Part shown: one piece after another, positions 18,727 through 27,061 of the stretch
Layout: the number at the start of each line of letters is the position of its first letter
How positions within the stretch are numbered: the stretch's first letter is position 1
DNA from: Massilia violaceinigra
GTDB taxonomy: Bacteria; Pseudomonadota; Gammaproteobacteria; Burkholderiales; Burkholderiaceae_D
Assembly: GCF_002752675.1 (NCBI RefSeq)
Contig: NZ_CP024608.1
Span: forward strand, 5,270,001-5,334,000
Direction: 5' to 3'
Length of the DNA: 64,000 nucleotides
Made by a program: the position numbers and the translations under genes
Notes under the pieces: generated by a model
Told to the model about the DNA's origin: nothing
Database searches by the model: none
Seen by the model: the letters and a program-made list of their open reading frames with translations, nothing else

Positions 18727-19701
18727 ATGCTGCGTGACCGGTACGGGCGATCGATCGAATACCTGCGCCTGTCGGTGACGGACCGCTGCGACCTGCGCTG
18801 CAGCTATTGCATCCCCAAAGGCTTCAAGGGCTTCGAGGAACCGCAGCACTGGCTCACCTTCGACGAAATCGAGCGCCTGGTGGCGGCCTTTTCCCGTCTC
18901 GGCACGCGCCGGCTGCGCCTGACCGGCGGCGAGCCGCTGCTGCGCCGCAACCTGGCCGAACTGGCAGGGCGACTGTCCAGCCTGCCAGGCATCGACGACC
19001 TGTCGCTCTCGACCAACGCCACCCGCCTCGTGCACCACGCCGCCGAACTGCGCGCGGCGGGCGTTTCGCGCATCAACGTCAGCCTCGATTCGCTCGACCG
19101 CGCCTGCATGCAGCAGATCACCGGGCGCGACAGCCTCGGCATGATCCTCGATGGCATCATGGCCGGCAAGGCGGCCGGTTTCGATCCGATCAAGATCAAT
19201 ATGGTGGCCCTGCGCGGCGTCAACGAGCACCAGATCGACGCCATGGTCGCCTTTTGCATCGAGCACCAGTTCGTGCTGCGCCTGATCGAAGCGATGCCCA
19301 TGGGCGCTACCGGGCGCGACGCCACCTGGCTCGATCTTGGCCCGATCGAACGCCACCTGCGCCGCCATTTCGGCCTGATCCACCAGCCGGCCACGCTCGG
19401 CGGCGGTCCGGCGCGTTACCTGGCCACGCCGGACGGACGTACCAGCGTCGGCTTCATCACCCCGATGTCCCAGCATTTCTGCGCCGATTGCAACCGCGTG
19501 CGCCTGTCGGTCGACGGCACCCTTTACCTGTGCCTCGGCCAGGAAGACAAGGTCGAGATGCGGCCCTTGCTGCGCGGCGGCGCCAGCGATGCCGAGCTGG
19601 AGCAGGCGATCCGCGCCGCCATCGAACTCAAGCCCGAAAAACACGAATTTCGCGAGCAACCCGGCAAAATCATCCGCTTCATGTCGCAGACCGGCGGATG
19701 A
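18727..19701 (+). CDS. moaA: GTP 3',8-cyclase, molybdenum cofactor biosynthesis
   Basis: 324-aa radical-SAM enzyme that starts molybdopterin synthesis by rearranging GTP. The SAM cluster is C21-x3-C25-x2-C28 (CDLRCSYC). The second cluster that binds substrate is C252, C255 and C269. The usual C-terminal double glycine is not seen; the protein ends RFMSQTGG, which does close with GG. AGGGAG lies before the ATG. Linked to narX 64 bp downstream: the cofactor is needed for NarG, so the placement fits a nitrate-respiration regulon. Confidence 0.96.
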   Translation: MLRDRYGRSIEYLRLSVTDRCDLRCSYCIPKGFKGFEEPQHWLTFDEIERLVAAFSRLGTRRLRLTGGEPLLRRNLAELAGRLSSLPGIDDLSLSTNATRLVHHAAELRAAGVSRINVSLDSLDRACMQQITGRDSLGMILDGIMAGKAAGFDPIKINMVALRGVNEHQIDAMVAFCIEHQFVLRLIEAMPMGATGRDATWLDLGPIERHLRRHFGLIHQPATLGGGPARYLATPDGRTSVGFITPMSQHFCADCNRVRLSVDGTLYLCLGQEDKVEMRPLLRGGASDAELEQAIRAAIELKPEKHEFREQPGKIIRFMSQTGG

Positions 19702-19765
19702 GCGCCATTCCGGCGGGAACGTTTTGCACTGCAGCAGCGTATCATGGCGTCAGCAAGGAGTACCC

Positions 19766-21712
19766 ATGACCCTCGACACCCTTATTCCCTCCCGCCACAA
19801 GCTCTCGACCAAGATCGTCGGCGCGCTGGTGGGTTTCCTCGCACTGGCCCTGTGCGCCATCGGCGTGACGCTGTACCTGTCCTGGCAGCTCGAAGGCAGC
19901 GCCGCCGCCATCAACGATACCGGCAGCCTGCGCATGAGCAGCTACCGGCTAGCAATCCTGTTGTCGCAAACGGGTGAGGGCGACGCCGCGAACGATGCGC
20001 CGCGCCAGGCCAGCGCGGGCCAGCAGATGGCGCAGATCGACGCCACCCTGGCCCAGTTGCGCCTGGGCGACCCGCAGCGACCCCTGTTCCTGCCGCCCAC
20101 CGGCGCCATCCTCGGCGAATTCGAGCGCATCAACACCGACTGGCAGCGCGAACTGCGTCCCGCGGCCCGGGCGCTGGCGGCCGGACAGGGCGTCGGCGAC
20201 GGCGCCCTGCAACGCTACCTGGCGCGTACCGACCGCTTCGCCGGCCGGGTCAACGCGCTGGTCCAGCTGATCGAGCGCGACAGCGAAACCCGCACTTTCT
20301 GGCTGCGCGCTTCCCAGCTGGCCTTGCTGGCCCTGGCCCTGGTCGGAACCGTCAGCCTGATCTATCTCATGTTCAGCCTGATCATCGAACCTGTCACGCG
20401 CCTGCACGAAGGCCTGCACCGCATGAAAGACAAGGATTTCGAAGTGCGCCTCGCGGTCGACAGCGTCGACGAATTCGGCCAGCTGGCGCAGGGATTCAAC
20501 CAGATGGCCGACCGCCTGCAGGCGCTGTACGGCAATCTGGCCGACCTGGTGCAGACCAAGACGGCCGCGCTGGAACACCAGAACCGCGAATTGGCCCTGC
20601 TGTACGACAGTGCCGCCTTCCTGCAGCGTCCGCAGCCGGTGGAGCCGCTTTGCCAGGGGTTCTTGCAGCGCATCAGCGACTATTTCCATGCCGATGGCGG
20701 CTCGGTGCGCGTGCTCGATACCGGCCGCGACAACCTGCACATGGTGGTGCACCACGGGCTGTCGCCGCGCCTGGTCGAGCGCGAACACTGCATGAAGGTC
20801 GGCGACTGCCTGTGCGGCGAAGCGGTCCAGAAAAAAGTGACGGTGATCCACGACTTGCGCAAGCTCGACAAGGGCTACGAACTCGAATGCCACCGCGAAG
20901 GCTTCGCCACCGTCTCGGTGTTCCATATTTATGCGCACCAGCAGCACCTGGGCTTTTTCAACCTGCATTTCCGTTCGGCCCGCGTGCTCGATGCGCGCGA
21001 ACAGGGCTTGCTCGAAACGCTGGGCCAGCTGCTCGGCACGGCCATCGAAAACCTGCGCCTGGGCGCGCGCGAACGCGAAATGGCGGTGTCCGAAGAGCGC
21101 AACCTCGTGGCCCAGGGGCTGCACGACAGCATTGCCCAGGGCCTCAACTTCCTCAACCTGCAAGTGCAGATGCTGGAGCAGTCCGTCGGCGATGGCAAGC
21201 TCGGCGACGTCGAAGAAATCGTGCCGGCCCTGCGCGCCGGCGTGCAGGAAAGTTACGAGGATGTGCGCGAGCTGCTGCACAACTTCCGCAGCCGTCTGGT
21301 CGAGGGCAACCTGGTCGGCGCGCTGGAAACAGCGGTCGACAAATTCCGCCGCCAGACCGGCATCGCCGCCGAGCTGGTGGCCGACGTGGACGGCGCTCCG
21401 TTCCCGCGCGAGCAGCAGCTGCAACTGCTGTTCATCGTGCAGGAAGCGCTGTCGAACGTGCGCAAGCACGCGGGAGCCAGCCGGGTGCTGGTGCGCCTCG
21501 AAGACAAGCACGATTTTTTACTCAGCATCGAAGACAATGGCGTCGGCTTCGATCCGGCGCTGGTCGAAGGCCGCGGCGACAGCCACGTCGGCATTCACAT
21601 CATGCGCGAGCGCGCCCAGCGCATCGAGGCCACGCTGGCCGTTACGTCCAGCCCCGGCGCGGGCTCCACGATCGCCTTGACCTTGCCGCAGGAACGCCGC
21701 CGCGCCGCCTGA
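19766..21712 (+). CDS. narX: Nitrate/nitrite sensor histidine kinase
   Basis: 648-aa membrane kinase. TM1 is about residues 17-39, and the P-box that binds nitrate in the periplasm is at 53-63 (GSLRMSSYRLA). TM2 lies near 183-205, followed by HAMP, a GAF-like domain (about 285-430), the HisKA_3 box with H453 in LHDSIAQ, and an HATPase domain with DNGVGFDP. AAGGAG stands 5 nt before the ATG, which rules out the longer upstream frame. Expected partner is NarL, 22 bp downstream. Confidence 0.95.
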   Translation: MTLDTLIPSRHKLSTKIVGALVGFLALALCAIGVTLYLSWQLEGSAAAINDTGSLRMSSYRLAILLSQTGEGDAANDAPRQASAGQQMAQIDATLAQLRLGDPQRPLFLPPTGAILGEFERINTDWQRELRPAARALAAGQGVGDGALQRYLARTDRFAGRVNALVQLIERDSETRTFWLRASQLALLALALVGTVSLIYLMFSLIIEPVTRLHEGLHRMKDKDFEVRLAVDSVDEFGQLAQGFNQMADRLQALYGNLADLVQTKTAALEHQNRELALLYDSAAFLQRPQPVEPLCQGFLQRISDYFHADGGSVRVLDTGRDNLHMVVHHGLSPRLVEREHCMKVGDCLCGEAVQKKVTVIHDLRKLDKGYELECHREGFATVSVFHIYAHQQHLGFFNLHFRSARVLDAREQGLLETLGQLLGTAIENLRLGAREREMAVSEERNLVAQGLHDSIAQGLNFLNLQVQMLEQSVGDGKLGDVEEIVPALRAGVQESYEDVRELLHNFRSRLVEGNLVGALETAVDKFRRQTGIAAELVADVDGAPFPREQQLQLLFIVQEALSNVRKHAGASRVLVRLEDKHDFLLSIEDNGVGFDPALVEGRGDSHVGIHIMRERAQRIEATLAVTSSPGAGSTIALTLPQERRRAA

Positions 21713-21734
21713 TACTAATATAGATAGAGGAATC

Positions 21735-22394
21735 ATGGACACCACGAATGAACCGATCCGCGTGCTGCTGGTCGACGACCACAGCCTGTTTCGCAGCGGC
21801 ATACGCTCGCTCCTGCAGCGCCACGCCGAGTTTGCCGTCGTCGGCGAGGCGGCCGACGGCGTCGAAGGCATCAAGCGCGCCCGCCAGCTGCAGCCCGACG
21901 TGGTGCTGCTGGACCTGAACATGCCCGGCATGTCCGGCGTCGAAACGCTGCAGCTGATGCGGCAGGATTGCCCGGATACGGCCATCGTCATGCTGACCGT
22001 GTCGGAAGAGTCGCACGACCTGGCCACGGCGCTGCGCGCGGGCGCCAGCGGTTACCTGATCAAGAACATCGACACCGATTACCTGCTGCGCGCAATCCGC
22101 CGCGCGGCCGCCGGAGAAACCGTGGTGGCAGAAGCCATGACCGGCAAGCTGGTGGCGCAGTTGCAGGCTGGCGGCCCGGGCGACGCTCCCGCGTCCGAGC
22201 TCGACAAGCTGACCCCGCGCGAGAAGGAAATACTCGAGAGTCTGGCGCGTGGCGAAAGCAACAAATGCATCGCCCGCAACCTGGACCTGGCCGAAAGCAC
22301 GGTCAAGATCCACGTCCAGAACGTGCTCAAGAAGCTGAAACTGGCCAGCCGCGTACAGGCTGCCGTGTTCGCCGTCGAGCACCGCCTCAAATAG
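21735..22394 (+). CDS. narL: Nitrate/nitrite response regulator, NarL/FixJ family
   Basis: 219 aa. The receiver domain has the acidic pair in VDDHS and the phospho-acceptor D60 in VVLLDLNMPG. The C-terminal LuxR-type helix-turn-helix covers about residues 159-215 (LTPREKEIL, STVKIHVQNVLKKL). It directly follows narX and should activate nar genes upon nitrate. AGAGGAATC is the ribosome binding site. Confidence 0.95.
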   Translation: MDTTNEPIRVLLVDDHSLFRSGIRSLLQRHAEFAVVGEAADGVEGIKRARQLQPDVVLLDLNMPGMSGVETLQLMRQDCPDTAIVMLTVSEESHDLATALRAGASGYLIKNIDTDYLLRAIRRAAAGETVVAEAMTGKLVAQLQAGGPGDAPASELDKLTPREKEILESLARGESNKCIARNLDLAESTVKIHVQNVLKKLKLASRVQAAVFAVEHRLK

Positions 22395-22404
22395 CGTCGG
22401 GAAC

Positions 22405-22419
22405 GCCGATCTGATCGGC
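22405..22419. other. Perfect palindrome after narL
   Basis: GCCGATCTGATCGGC, 7-bp arms around one base, 11 bp after the narL stop in the convergent gap before the HMA gene. There is no T-run, so termination is only a possibility; a protein binding site is equally open. Confidence 0.3.
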
Positions 22420-22497
22420 AATATGGGCGGCACGGCTGGTGCCGCTCGCGCCGCAGAGCGCGCCGGCCGGATGCCGAATGCGCGCCCCGTCTGCGGC

Positions 22498-22743
22498 TCA
22501 GCCGCCGCAGCCGCCACAGCAACCGCCGCTTGCCGGCGGCGCCACCGTGAAGCCGGCGGCGGCCACGGCGAAGCGCAACTGCTCGGCCGAGGCGCGCGCC
22601 CCGTCGAAGCCGACCCGCGCGCTGCCGGTGGCCAGGGTCAGGTGCACGGTCTCGACGCCGGCGACGGCTTCGAGCGCCTGGGCGACGGCCAGCGCGGCGC
22701 TCTGGTTCTGCATGGCGGGAATGGTGAGTAGGGCGGTTTGCAT
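22498..22743 (-). CDS. HMA-like small protein lacking the CxxC motif, with a C-terminal Cys cluster
   Basis: 81 aa with the ferredoxin-like pattern of heavy-metal-associated proteins: TALLTIPAM at the start, VAQALEAVAGVETVHLTLATGSARVGFDG in the middle. The usual metal site MxCxxC after the first strand is replaced by MQNQSA, so the normal copper ligands are absent. The tail ends GGCCGGCGG, which supplies three cysteines elsewhere. GGAG precedes the ATG. Divergent from nnrS with shared upstream DNA. A metal or redox role in the NO/nitrite response is inference. Confidence 0.72.
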   Translation of the reverse strand: MQTALLTIPAMQNQSAALAVAQALEAVAGVETVHLTLATGSARVGFDGARASAEQLRFAVAAAGFTVAPPASGGCCGGCGG

Positions 22744-22834
22744 ACGTTCTCCGATGATTGACGTGGTTGATGCAAACAGCGTAAAGCGCCGCACCGCCAC
22801 ACGTCCAGAAGCCCGTGCGATTTGTTCGAAAAGC

Positions 22835-22848
22835 ATAATCTGCATCAA
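22835..22848. promoter_or_regulatory. FNR/NNR-type half-perfect box
   Basis: ATAAT-CTGC-ATCAA matches the CRP/FNR-family consensus TTGAT-N4-ATCAA at 8 of 10 positions. It lies 92 bp from the HMA start and 117 bp from the nnrS start. nnrS genes are commonly controlled by NNR/DNR-type regulators, which makes the site plausible, though one 8/10 match can arise by chance. Confidence 0.4.
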
Positions 22849-22927
22849 GAATGGCGCATGTCTCCGGCATAGAACGCGATCTCCCGTCAAAACGCGCGCG
22901 ATAGTCGTTGCCCGGGCCGGCGCCTTA

Positions 22928-22950
22928 AAGTAGTATATGGAATGTATCTT
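22928..22950. promoter_or_regulatory. NsrR-like operator upstream of nnrS
   Basis: An 11-1-11 bp element whose right half GAATGTATCTT matches 9 of 11 and left half AAGTAGTATAT 8 of 11 positions of the NsrR consensus known from enterobacteria. It ends 14 bp before the nnrS ATG, where a repressor would block transcription or initiation. The two halves are only partly symmetric to each other. Confidence 0.35.
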
Positions 22951-22964
22951 TAACGGGTGATGAC

Positions 22965-24164
22965 ATGAGTCTGCTGACAATCGACGAACCGGCCGCGCCG
23001 GTCCACCATGCGCCATGGAGCGCGCAACACCCGGTGTGGGCGCTCGGCTTTCGGCCTTTCTACATCCTGACGGCGGCGTTCGCGGCGCTGGCGGTGCCCT
23101 TGTGGCTGGCGCAATATCTCGGCTGGCTCACGTGGCCGCACGGCGGCCTGGGCTGGCATGCGCACGAAATGGTGTACGGCATGGCGATTGCCGTCATCAT
23201 CGGTTTCCTGTTCACGGCCGGGCGCAACTGGACCAGTCTGCCGACCCCGCACGGCGCCCACCTCGCGGCCCTCGCAGGCGTGTGGCTGGCCGGCCGTGGC
23301 GCCATGCTGTGCGCGCCGCCGCTGGCCGCCGCCGTGGTCGACCTGCTGTTCCTGCCGCTGGCCGCCTGGCCCCTGTACCGCGTGCTGAAACAGTCGGGCA
23401 ACAAGCGCAACCTGTTCCTGGTCGCTTTGCTCGGTTTGCTAACCGTGGCCAATGCGCTGTTTCATGCCGCCACGCTGGCCTGGATCGCACTGTCGCCGCT
23501 CACGCCGGTGCATGCGGCAATCCTGGTGATCGTCATCATCGAAGCGGTGATTGGCGGGCGCGTCATTCCCATGTTCACCACCAATGGGGCGCCCGGCAGC
23601 AAGCCCGTGGTGCGCCCGCGTTACGACCGCATCGCACTGGGCCTGACGGCCGGCGCCAGCATCGCCTGGGTGTTGGCGCTGCCCGGTGCGCTCACGGCCG
23701 CGCTGATGATGTCGGCCGCCTGCGCCATGCTGCTGCGCCTGGCGGGCTGGCAGCCGCAGCGTACGCTGCATGTGCCGCTGCTGTGGATTTTGCACCTGGG
23801 TTACGCCTGGATCGCGTTGGGATTCGGCTTGCTGTCGCTGGCCGCGCTGGGCATCGGTACGGCCAGCGCAGGTTTTCACGCGCTGGCGGTCGGGTCGATG
23901 GCCGGGCTGATTATCGGCATGATGACCCGCACCACGCTTGGCCACACGGGCAGGGTGCTCAAGGCGGGGCGCTACGAGCCGGTCATGTATTTCCTGATCC
24001 AGGCCGGCGCCGTGCTGCGCTTGCTGGCGCAGTTCGTTCCCGCTGCGTGGCGCAATGGCGCGCTGCTGGCGTCGGGTGTGTGCTGGAGCCTGTCGTTCGT
24101 GCTGTTTTTGCTGGTCTACACGCCGTATCTGTGGCGTGCCCGCATCGATGGTCGCGAGGGCTGA
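22965..24164 (+). CDS. nnrS: NnrS family membrane protein
   Basis: 399-aa polytopic protein with about 12 hydrophobic spans. The opening (WALGFRPFYILTAAFAALAVPLW), GLGWHAHEMVYGMAIAVIIGFLFTAGRNWT and GGRVIPMFTTNGAP are signature blocks of NnrS, with histidines suited to heme/metal binding. NnrS proteins are linked to denitrification and relieve nitrosative stress; the exact biochemical role is unsettled. Its position 0.6 kb after narXL agrees with a nitrate/NO regulon. Confidence 0.93.
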   Translation: MSLLTIDEPAAPVHHAPWSAQHPVWALGFRPFYILTAAFAALAVPLWLAQYLGWLTWPHGGLGWHAHEMVYGMAIAVIIGFLFTAGRNWTSLPTPHGAHLAALAGVWLAGRGAMLCAPPLAAAVVDLLFLPLAAWPLYRVLKQSGNKRNLFLVALLGLLTVANALFHAATLAWIALSPLTPVHAAILVIVIIEAVIGGRVIPMFTTNGAPGSKPVVRPRYDRIALGLTAGASIAWVLALPGALTAALMMSAACAMLLRLAGWQPQRTLHVPLLWILHLGYAWIALGFGLLSLAALGIGTASAGFHALAVGSMAGLIIGMMTRTTLGHTGRVLKAGRYEPVMYFLIQAGAVLRLLAQFVPAAWRNGALLASGVCWSLSFVLFLLVYTPYLWRARIDGREG

Positions 24165-24217
24165 GGCGAAATGGTAGGATGTGCGTCCGTTCCACCAATT
24201 GAAGTGATCAAGAAAAA

Positions 24218-24463
24218 ATGACGACCGTATTTGCCATGCCCGTGTTCGATGCCACGGTAATTTTTGAAGGAAATGAACTGTTCAAGGGAAAAGGTTCGGC
24301 CAGCATGTGGGCCGAAAAACTCGCCGCCGAGATTGGCGGCGAGGTAGGCGTGCAGAAAATCGGCACCGGCTGGGTGTTAACCGGCCGCGTCGATGGCGAC
24401 GACTGCCTGTGGGGCATCCACGGGCAGCGCCTCAAGCGTGTTGTCAGTGCGCCTGCGCAATAG
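24218..24463 (+). CDS. Hypothetical small protein
   Basis: 81 aa, not recognised. It looks like a small alpha/beta protein (VFDATVIFEGNELFKGKGSASMWAEKLAAEIGG). Its 3' end overlaps the convergent L,D-transpeptidase gene by 20 bp. The region before the ATG is A-rich without a clear Shine-Dalgarno. Confidence 0.6.
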   Translation: MTTVFAMPVFDATVIFEGNELFKGKGSASMWAEKLAAEIGGEVGVQKIGTGWVLTGRVDGDDCLWGIHGQRLKRVVSAPAQ

Positions 24464-26165
24464 CATCGCTACGCACTTTTAACGCTTTTTCCAGCGCCGG
24501 ATCGCGTTTGTAGACGTCTTCCGGAAACAGGGCCAGCCCTTCGCGGTCGGTCACGGCCGTGGAGTAGAACAGCACGACCGGAATCGGCTTTTTCAGGCTG
24601 ACGGTTTTCATCGGCGCCGGTTTCATCAGCGTTTCGATGGTCTCCGGGGTCATTTGCGGCTGGTCGCCGAACACGAACTTGGCCAGGCCGATCGGGTTTT
24701 CGACCCGGATGCAACCGTGGCTCAGGTCGCGCCGGCCGCGCTTGAACAAACTCTGCGCCGAGGTCGAGTGCAGATAGATATTGTCCGTGTTCGGCATCGC
24801 AAACTTCACCGCCCCCAGCGCATTGCGCGGACCGGGGCGCTGGCGCACCCGGTACTGGCCGGCGCGCAGGCCGTCCAGCGTCTCCGCATCGACCACCGAC
24901 ACCGGGGCGCCACCGCCGAGCGGCACCAGTTCCATCTCATTCTTGCTCAGGTAGCCATGATCGCGCGCCAGCTTGGGAATGATCTCGCCTTTTTCTATAC
25001 TGCGCGGCACGTTCCAGTACGGATTGAATTCCACGTACCGCATCGAGCCGACGAACAGCGGCGTCGGCGTCTTGAGGGCCGCGCCGACGATCACGCGCAT
25101 TTCGATCAGCGGGTTCTTGGCGCCGGGGCCCAGTTCCAGCGCCCACAGGCGGAACGAGGGCAGGTTGACGGCGATCAGGCGGCCGTCAGGAAAATCGGGC
25201 AGCCAGCGCAGGCGCTCCAGGCCCAGTTCGAGCTGGCGCACGCGGCGCGCCAGCGGCACGTTCAGCGCCGACAGCGTGCCGGCCCCGATCACGCCATCGT
25301 CATTGAGCGCATGGCGCGACTGGAAATGCTTGACGCCTTCGGCCAGGGCGGCTGTGTAGATGCCGGCGCTGGCGGGCGGCTCGGCCGGGGCGGTGGCGCT
25401 CAGGTCGCCCAGCTGGATCAGGCGCGCTCGCAGGATGGCCGCGCCCGGGTATGGCGCGCCCGGATCGAGCTTTTTGACGCCTTCCGGCAGCGGCGGCAGC
25501 GCCGTGAATGGCTGCTCGGCCAGTTTGCGATAGGTCGCCAGGGTTGCCATCACGCGCCGGTAGAGAGGGATGCGCGGCTCGGAGGCGGCCACGGCCTGAT
25601 CCAGGCGCTGGCTCAGCAATGCCAAGCGCAGCTGGTCGACCGGGTCGGTCTTGGTCAGGCGCGGGTCGGGCAGGGTGGTGTGGTACTCGGAACGCACGCG
25701 CCCGACGCGCAGGTCGGCCAGATAGTGCAGCATGGCTTGCGTCATGGCGGCGTCGAAACGGGCGCTGGTGCGCGAGGCCGGATCGGCCAGCTGGCGCGCC
25801 AGCCCGTCGGCGTTGTATTCGGCAGGCGAGAGACCATGCAGCGATGCATTTTGCAGCAGGGCGATGGCGGCGCCGGCCTGTTTATAGCCGCGGTCCTGCC
25901 ACGCTGGCGCATAGGCGCGCGCCACGTAAAAGCGGGCCAGCCAGTCGCGTTCGTCATAGGGGCGCGGGGTGCGCGTGGTCACCGCCGCCGCAGTGATCGC
26001 CAGCGTGCGCAGTTCGGCCGCCATGCCCGTCAACGCCGGCTGGGCGACGGCTGCAACAGGGGCCACGGGCGCCGGGGCAGCCGCGCTGGCGCCGCCGGAG
26101 GGAAGCCAGACCACCAATGCCATGGCGATTGCGCTAAGGCGGAAGCTTCGTTTGCCGACGATCAT
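24444..26165 (-). CDS. L,D-transpeptidase (YcbB/LdtD-like)
   Basis: 573 aa with a Sec signal peptide (residues 1-28). A peptidoglycan-binding-like module (ALNDDGVIGAGTLSALNVPLARRVRQLELGLERLRWLP) lies midway. The YkuD catalytic domain is C-terminal, with the HSTSAQSLF histidine and SHGCIRVENP holding the catalytic Cys near residue 483. This is the architecture of YcbB, which makes 3-3 cross-links in periplasmic peptidoglycan. Length is close to E. coli YcbB. Confidence 0.93.
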   Translation of the reverse strand: MIVGKRSFRLSAIAMALVVWLPSGGASAAAPAPVAPVAAVAQPALTGMAAELRTLAITAAAVTTRTPRPYDERDWLARFYVARAYAPAWQDRGYKQAGAAIALLQNASLHGLSPAEYNADGLARQLADPASRTSARFDAAMTQAMLHYLADLRVGRVRSEYHTTLPDPRLTKTDPVDQLRLALLSQRLDQAVAASEPRIPLYRRVMATLATYRKLAEQPFTALPPLPEGVKKLDPGAPYPGAAILRARLIQLGDLSATAPAEPPASAGIYTAALAEGVKHFQSRHALNDDGVIGAGTLSALNVPLARRVRQLELGLERLRWLPDFPDGRLIAVNLPSFRLWALELGPGAKNPLIEMRVIVGAALKTPTPLFVGSMRYVEFNPYWNVPRSIEKGEIIPKLARDHGYLSKNEMELVPLGGGAPVSVVDAETLDGLRAGQYRVRQRPGPRNALGAVKFAMPNTDNIYLHSTSAQSLFKRGRRDLSHGCIRVENPIGLAKFVFGDQPQMTPETIETLMKPAPMKTVSLKKPIPVVLFYSTAVTDREGLALFPEDVYKRDPALEKALKVRSDAIAQAH

Positions 26166-26428
26166 TTAAGTTTCCAGACAGTAAAAATCTGACCATCTTA
26201 ATCGAAGCTGCATCCGGTGAGATAACTGTTGCCGGAAAAGTTATAAAAAAGGTAGCGTCAGCGCAACAATCGGGTTGGGATCGCGGGATGGGACGGGCTG
26301 GTATCGACGACAGGATGCGACGCTTTTTCGCGTTGCGCAAAGGCGCGGGAGCGGTCCGGCACCGCTGCTTCGTTCAAGCATCATTAACGGCGCCGGAGTG
26401 TTATCAAGAAGCTACTATTTTTATGGGC

Positions 26429-26977
26429 TCAGGGAGCGCATAAAAATGGTCTTGGCTGTGCGACAGTCTGGGTCTCGGCAAGCGTTATCTCGTCCTTGAG
26501 GTCCGGCAGGGCCTGTTTGCGAGCCTGTTCGAACGTCTTGAGGTCGCGCCGCAGTTCCATGCGCTTCTCGCGGTTGTAAATGAAGTCGCCGAGATAGACG
26601 GTGTGTCCCGCCGGAGCGATGAAGGCCGTCGCCTTCCCGGGCGGGGCGTCATTGATCCGGCCGTAGGCGTAGCTGCCGGCCGGAACGTCGAACGCCACAT
26701 ACTGCACCTGCCCCGGCGCCGATAGAATACTTGCCTCGGTCCGGTTATAAAACAGGCAGCCGCCGGTGATGGCCTGGTCCGCCAGGCTGTATTGCTCGAG
26801 ATGAACGGACAGCCCCTGGGCCTCCCGGTTACCCTCCACGCCGATGCCGTAGACCACGACGGCGCGCCAGAAGTTGGGCGCCCCCCCGGTCGGCAGGGCG
26901 CGAGTGCTATTCATCAGGCAGCCGCTGAGCAGCACGCACGCCGCGAGCGGCGACAACAGGTATCGAAAAGAGGGCAT
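26429..26977 (-). CDS. Putative lipoprotein
   Basis: 182 aa with a lipobox LLSGC at about residues 16-20 of the chosen start. The rest is a beta-rich extracytoplasmic domain (YVAFDVPAGSYAYGRI, TVYLGDFIYN) with a charged helical tail. AAGGA lies 10 nt before ATG 26977, which decides against the ATG 18 bp upstream. Family not recognised. Confidence 0.7.
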   Translation of the reverse strand: MPSFRYLLSPLAACVLLSGCLMNSTRALPTGGAPNFWRAVVVYGIGVEGNREAQGLSVHLEQYSLADQAITGGCLFYNRTEASILSAPGQVQYVAFDVPAGSYAYGRINDAPPGKATAFIAPAGHTVYLGDFIYNREKRMELRRDLKTFEQARKQALPDLKDEITLAETQTVAQPRPFLCAP

Positions 26978-27061
26978 CGGGTCCTTGAAGGGCACGGGAC
27001 GATGCGGCGGACGTGCCGCTCGCTCCCGGTGCGCATTAGACCATAGCGGCGGCGTCAGGGT

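Noticed and set aside
19949..21511. 520-codon minus-strand frame
   Set aside because: Antisense of narX, which has an intact P-box, histidine box and ATPase domain.
24199..24211. TTGA-N5-TCAA, FNR-like
   Set aside because: The spacer is one base short of the TTGAT-N4-ATCAA consensus and the site is only 6 bp before a start codon, an unlikely activator position.
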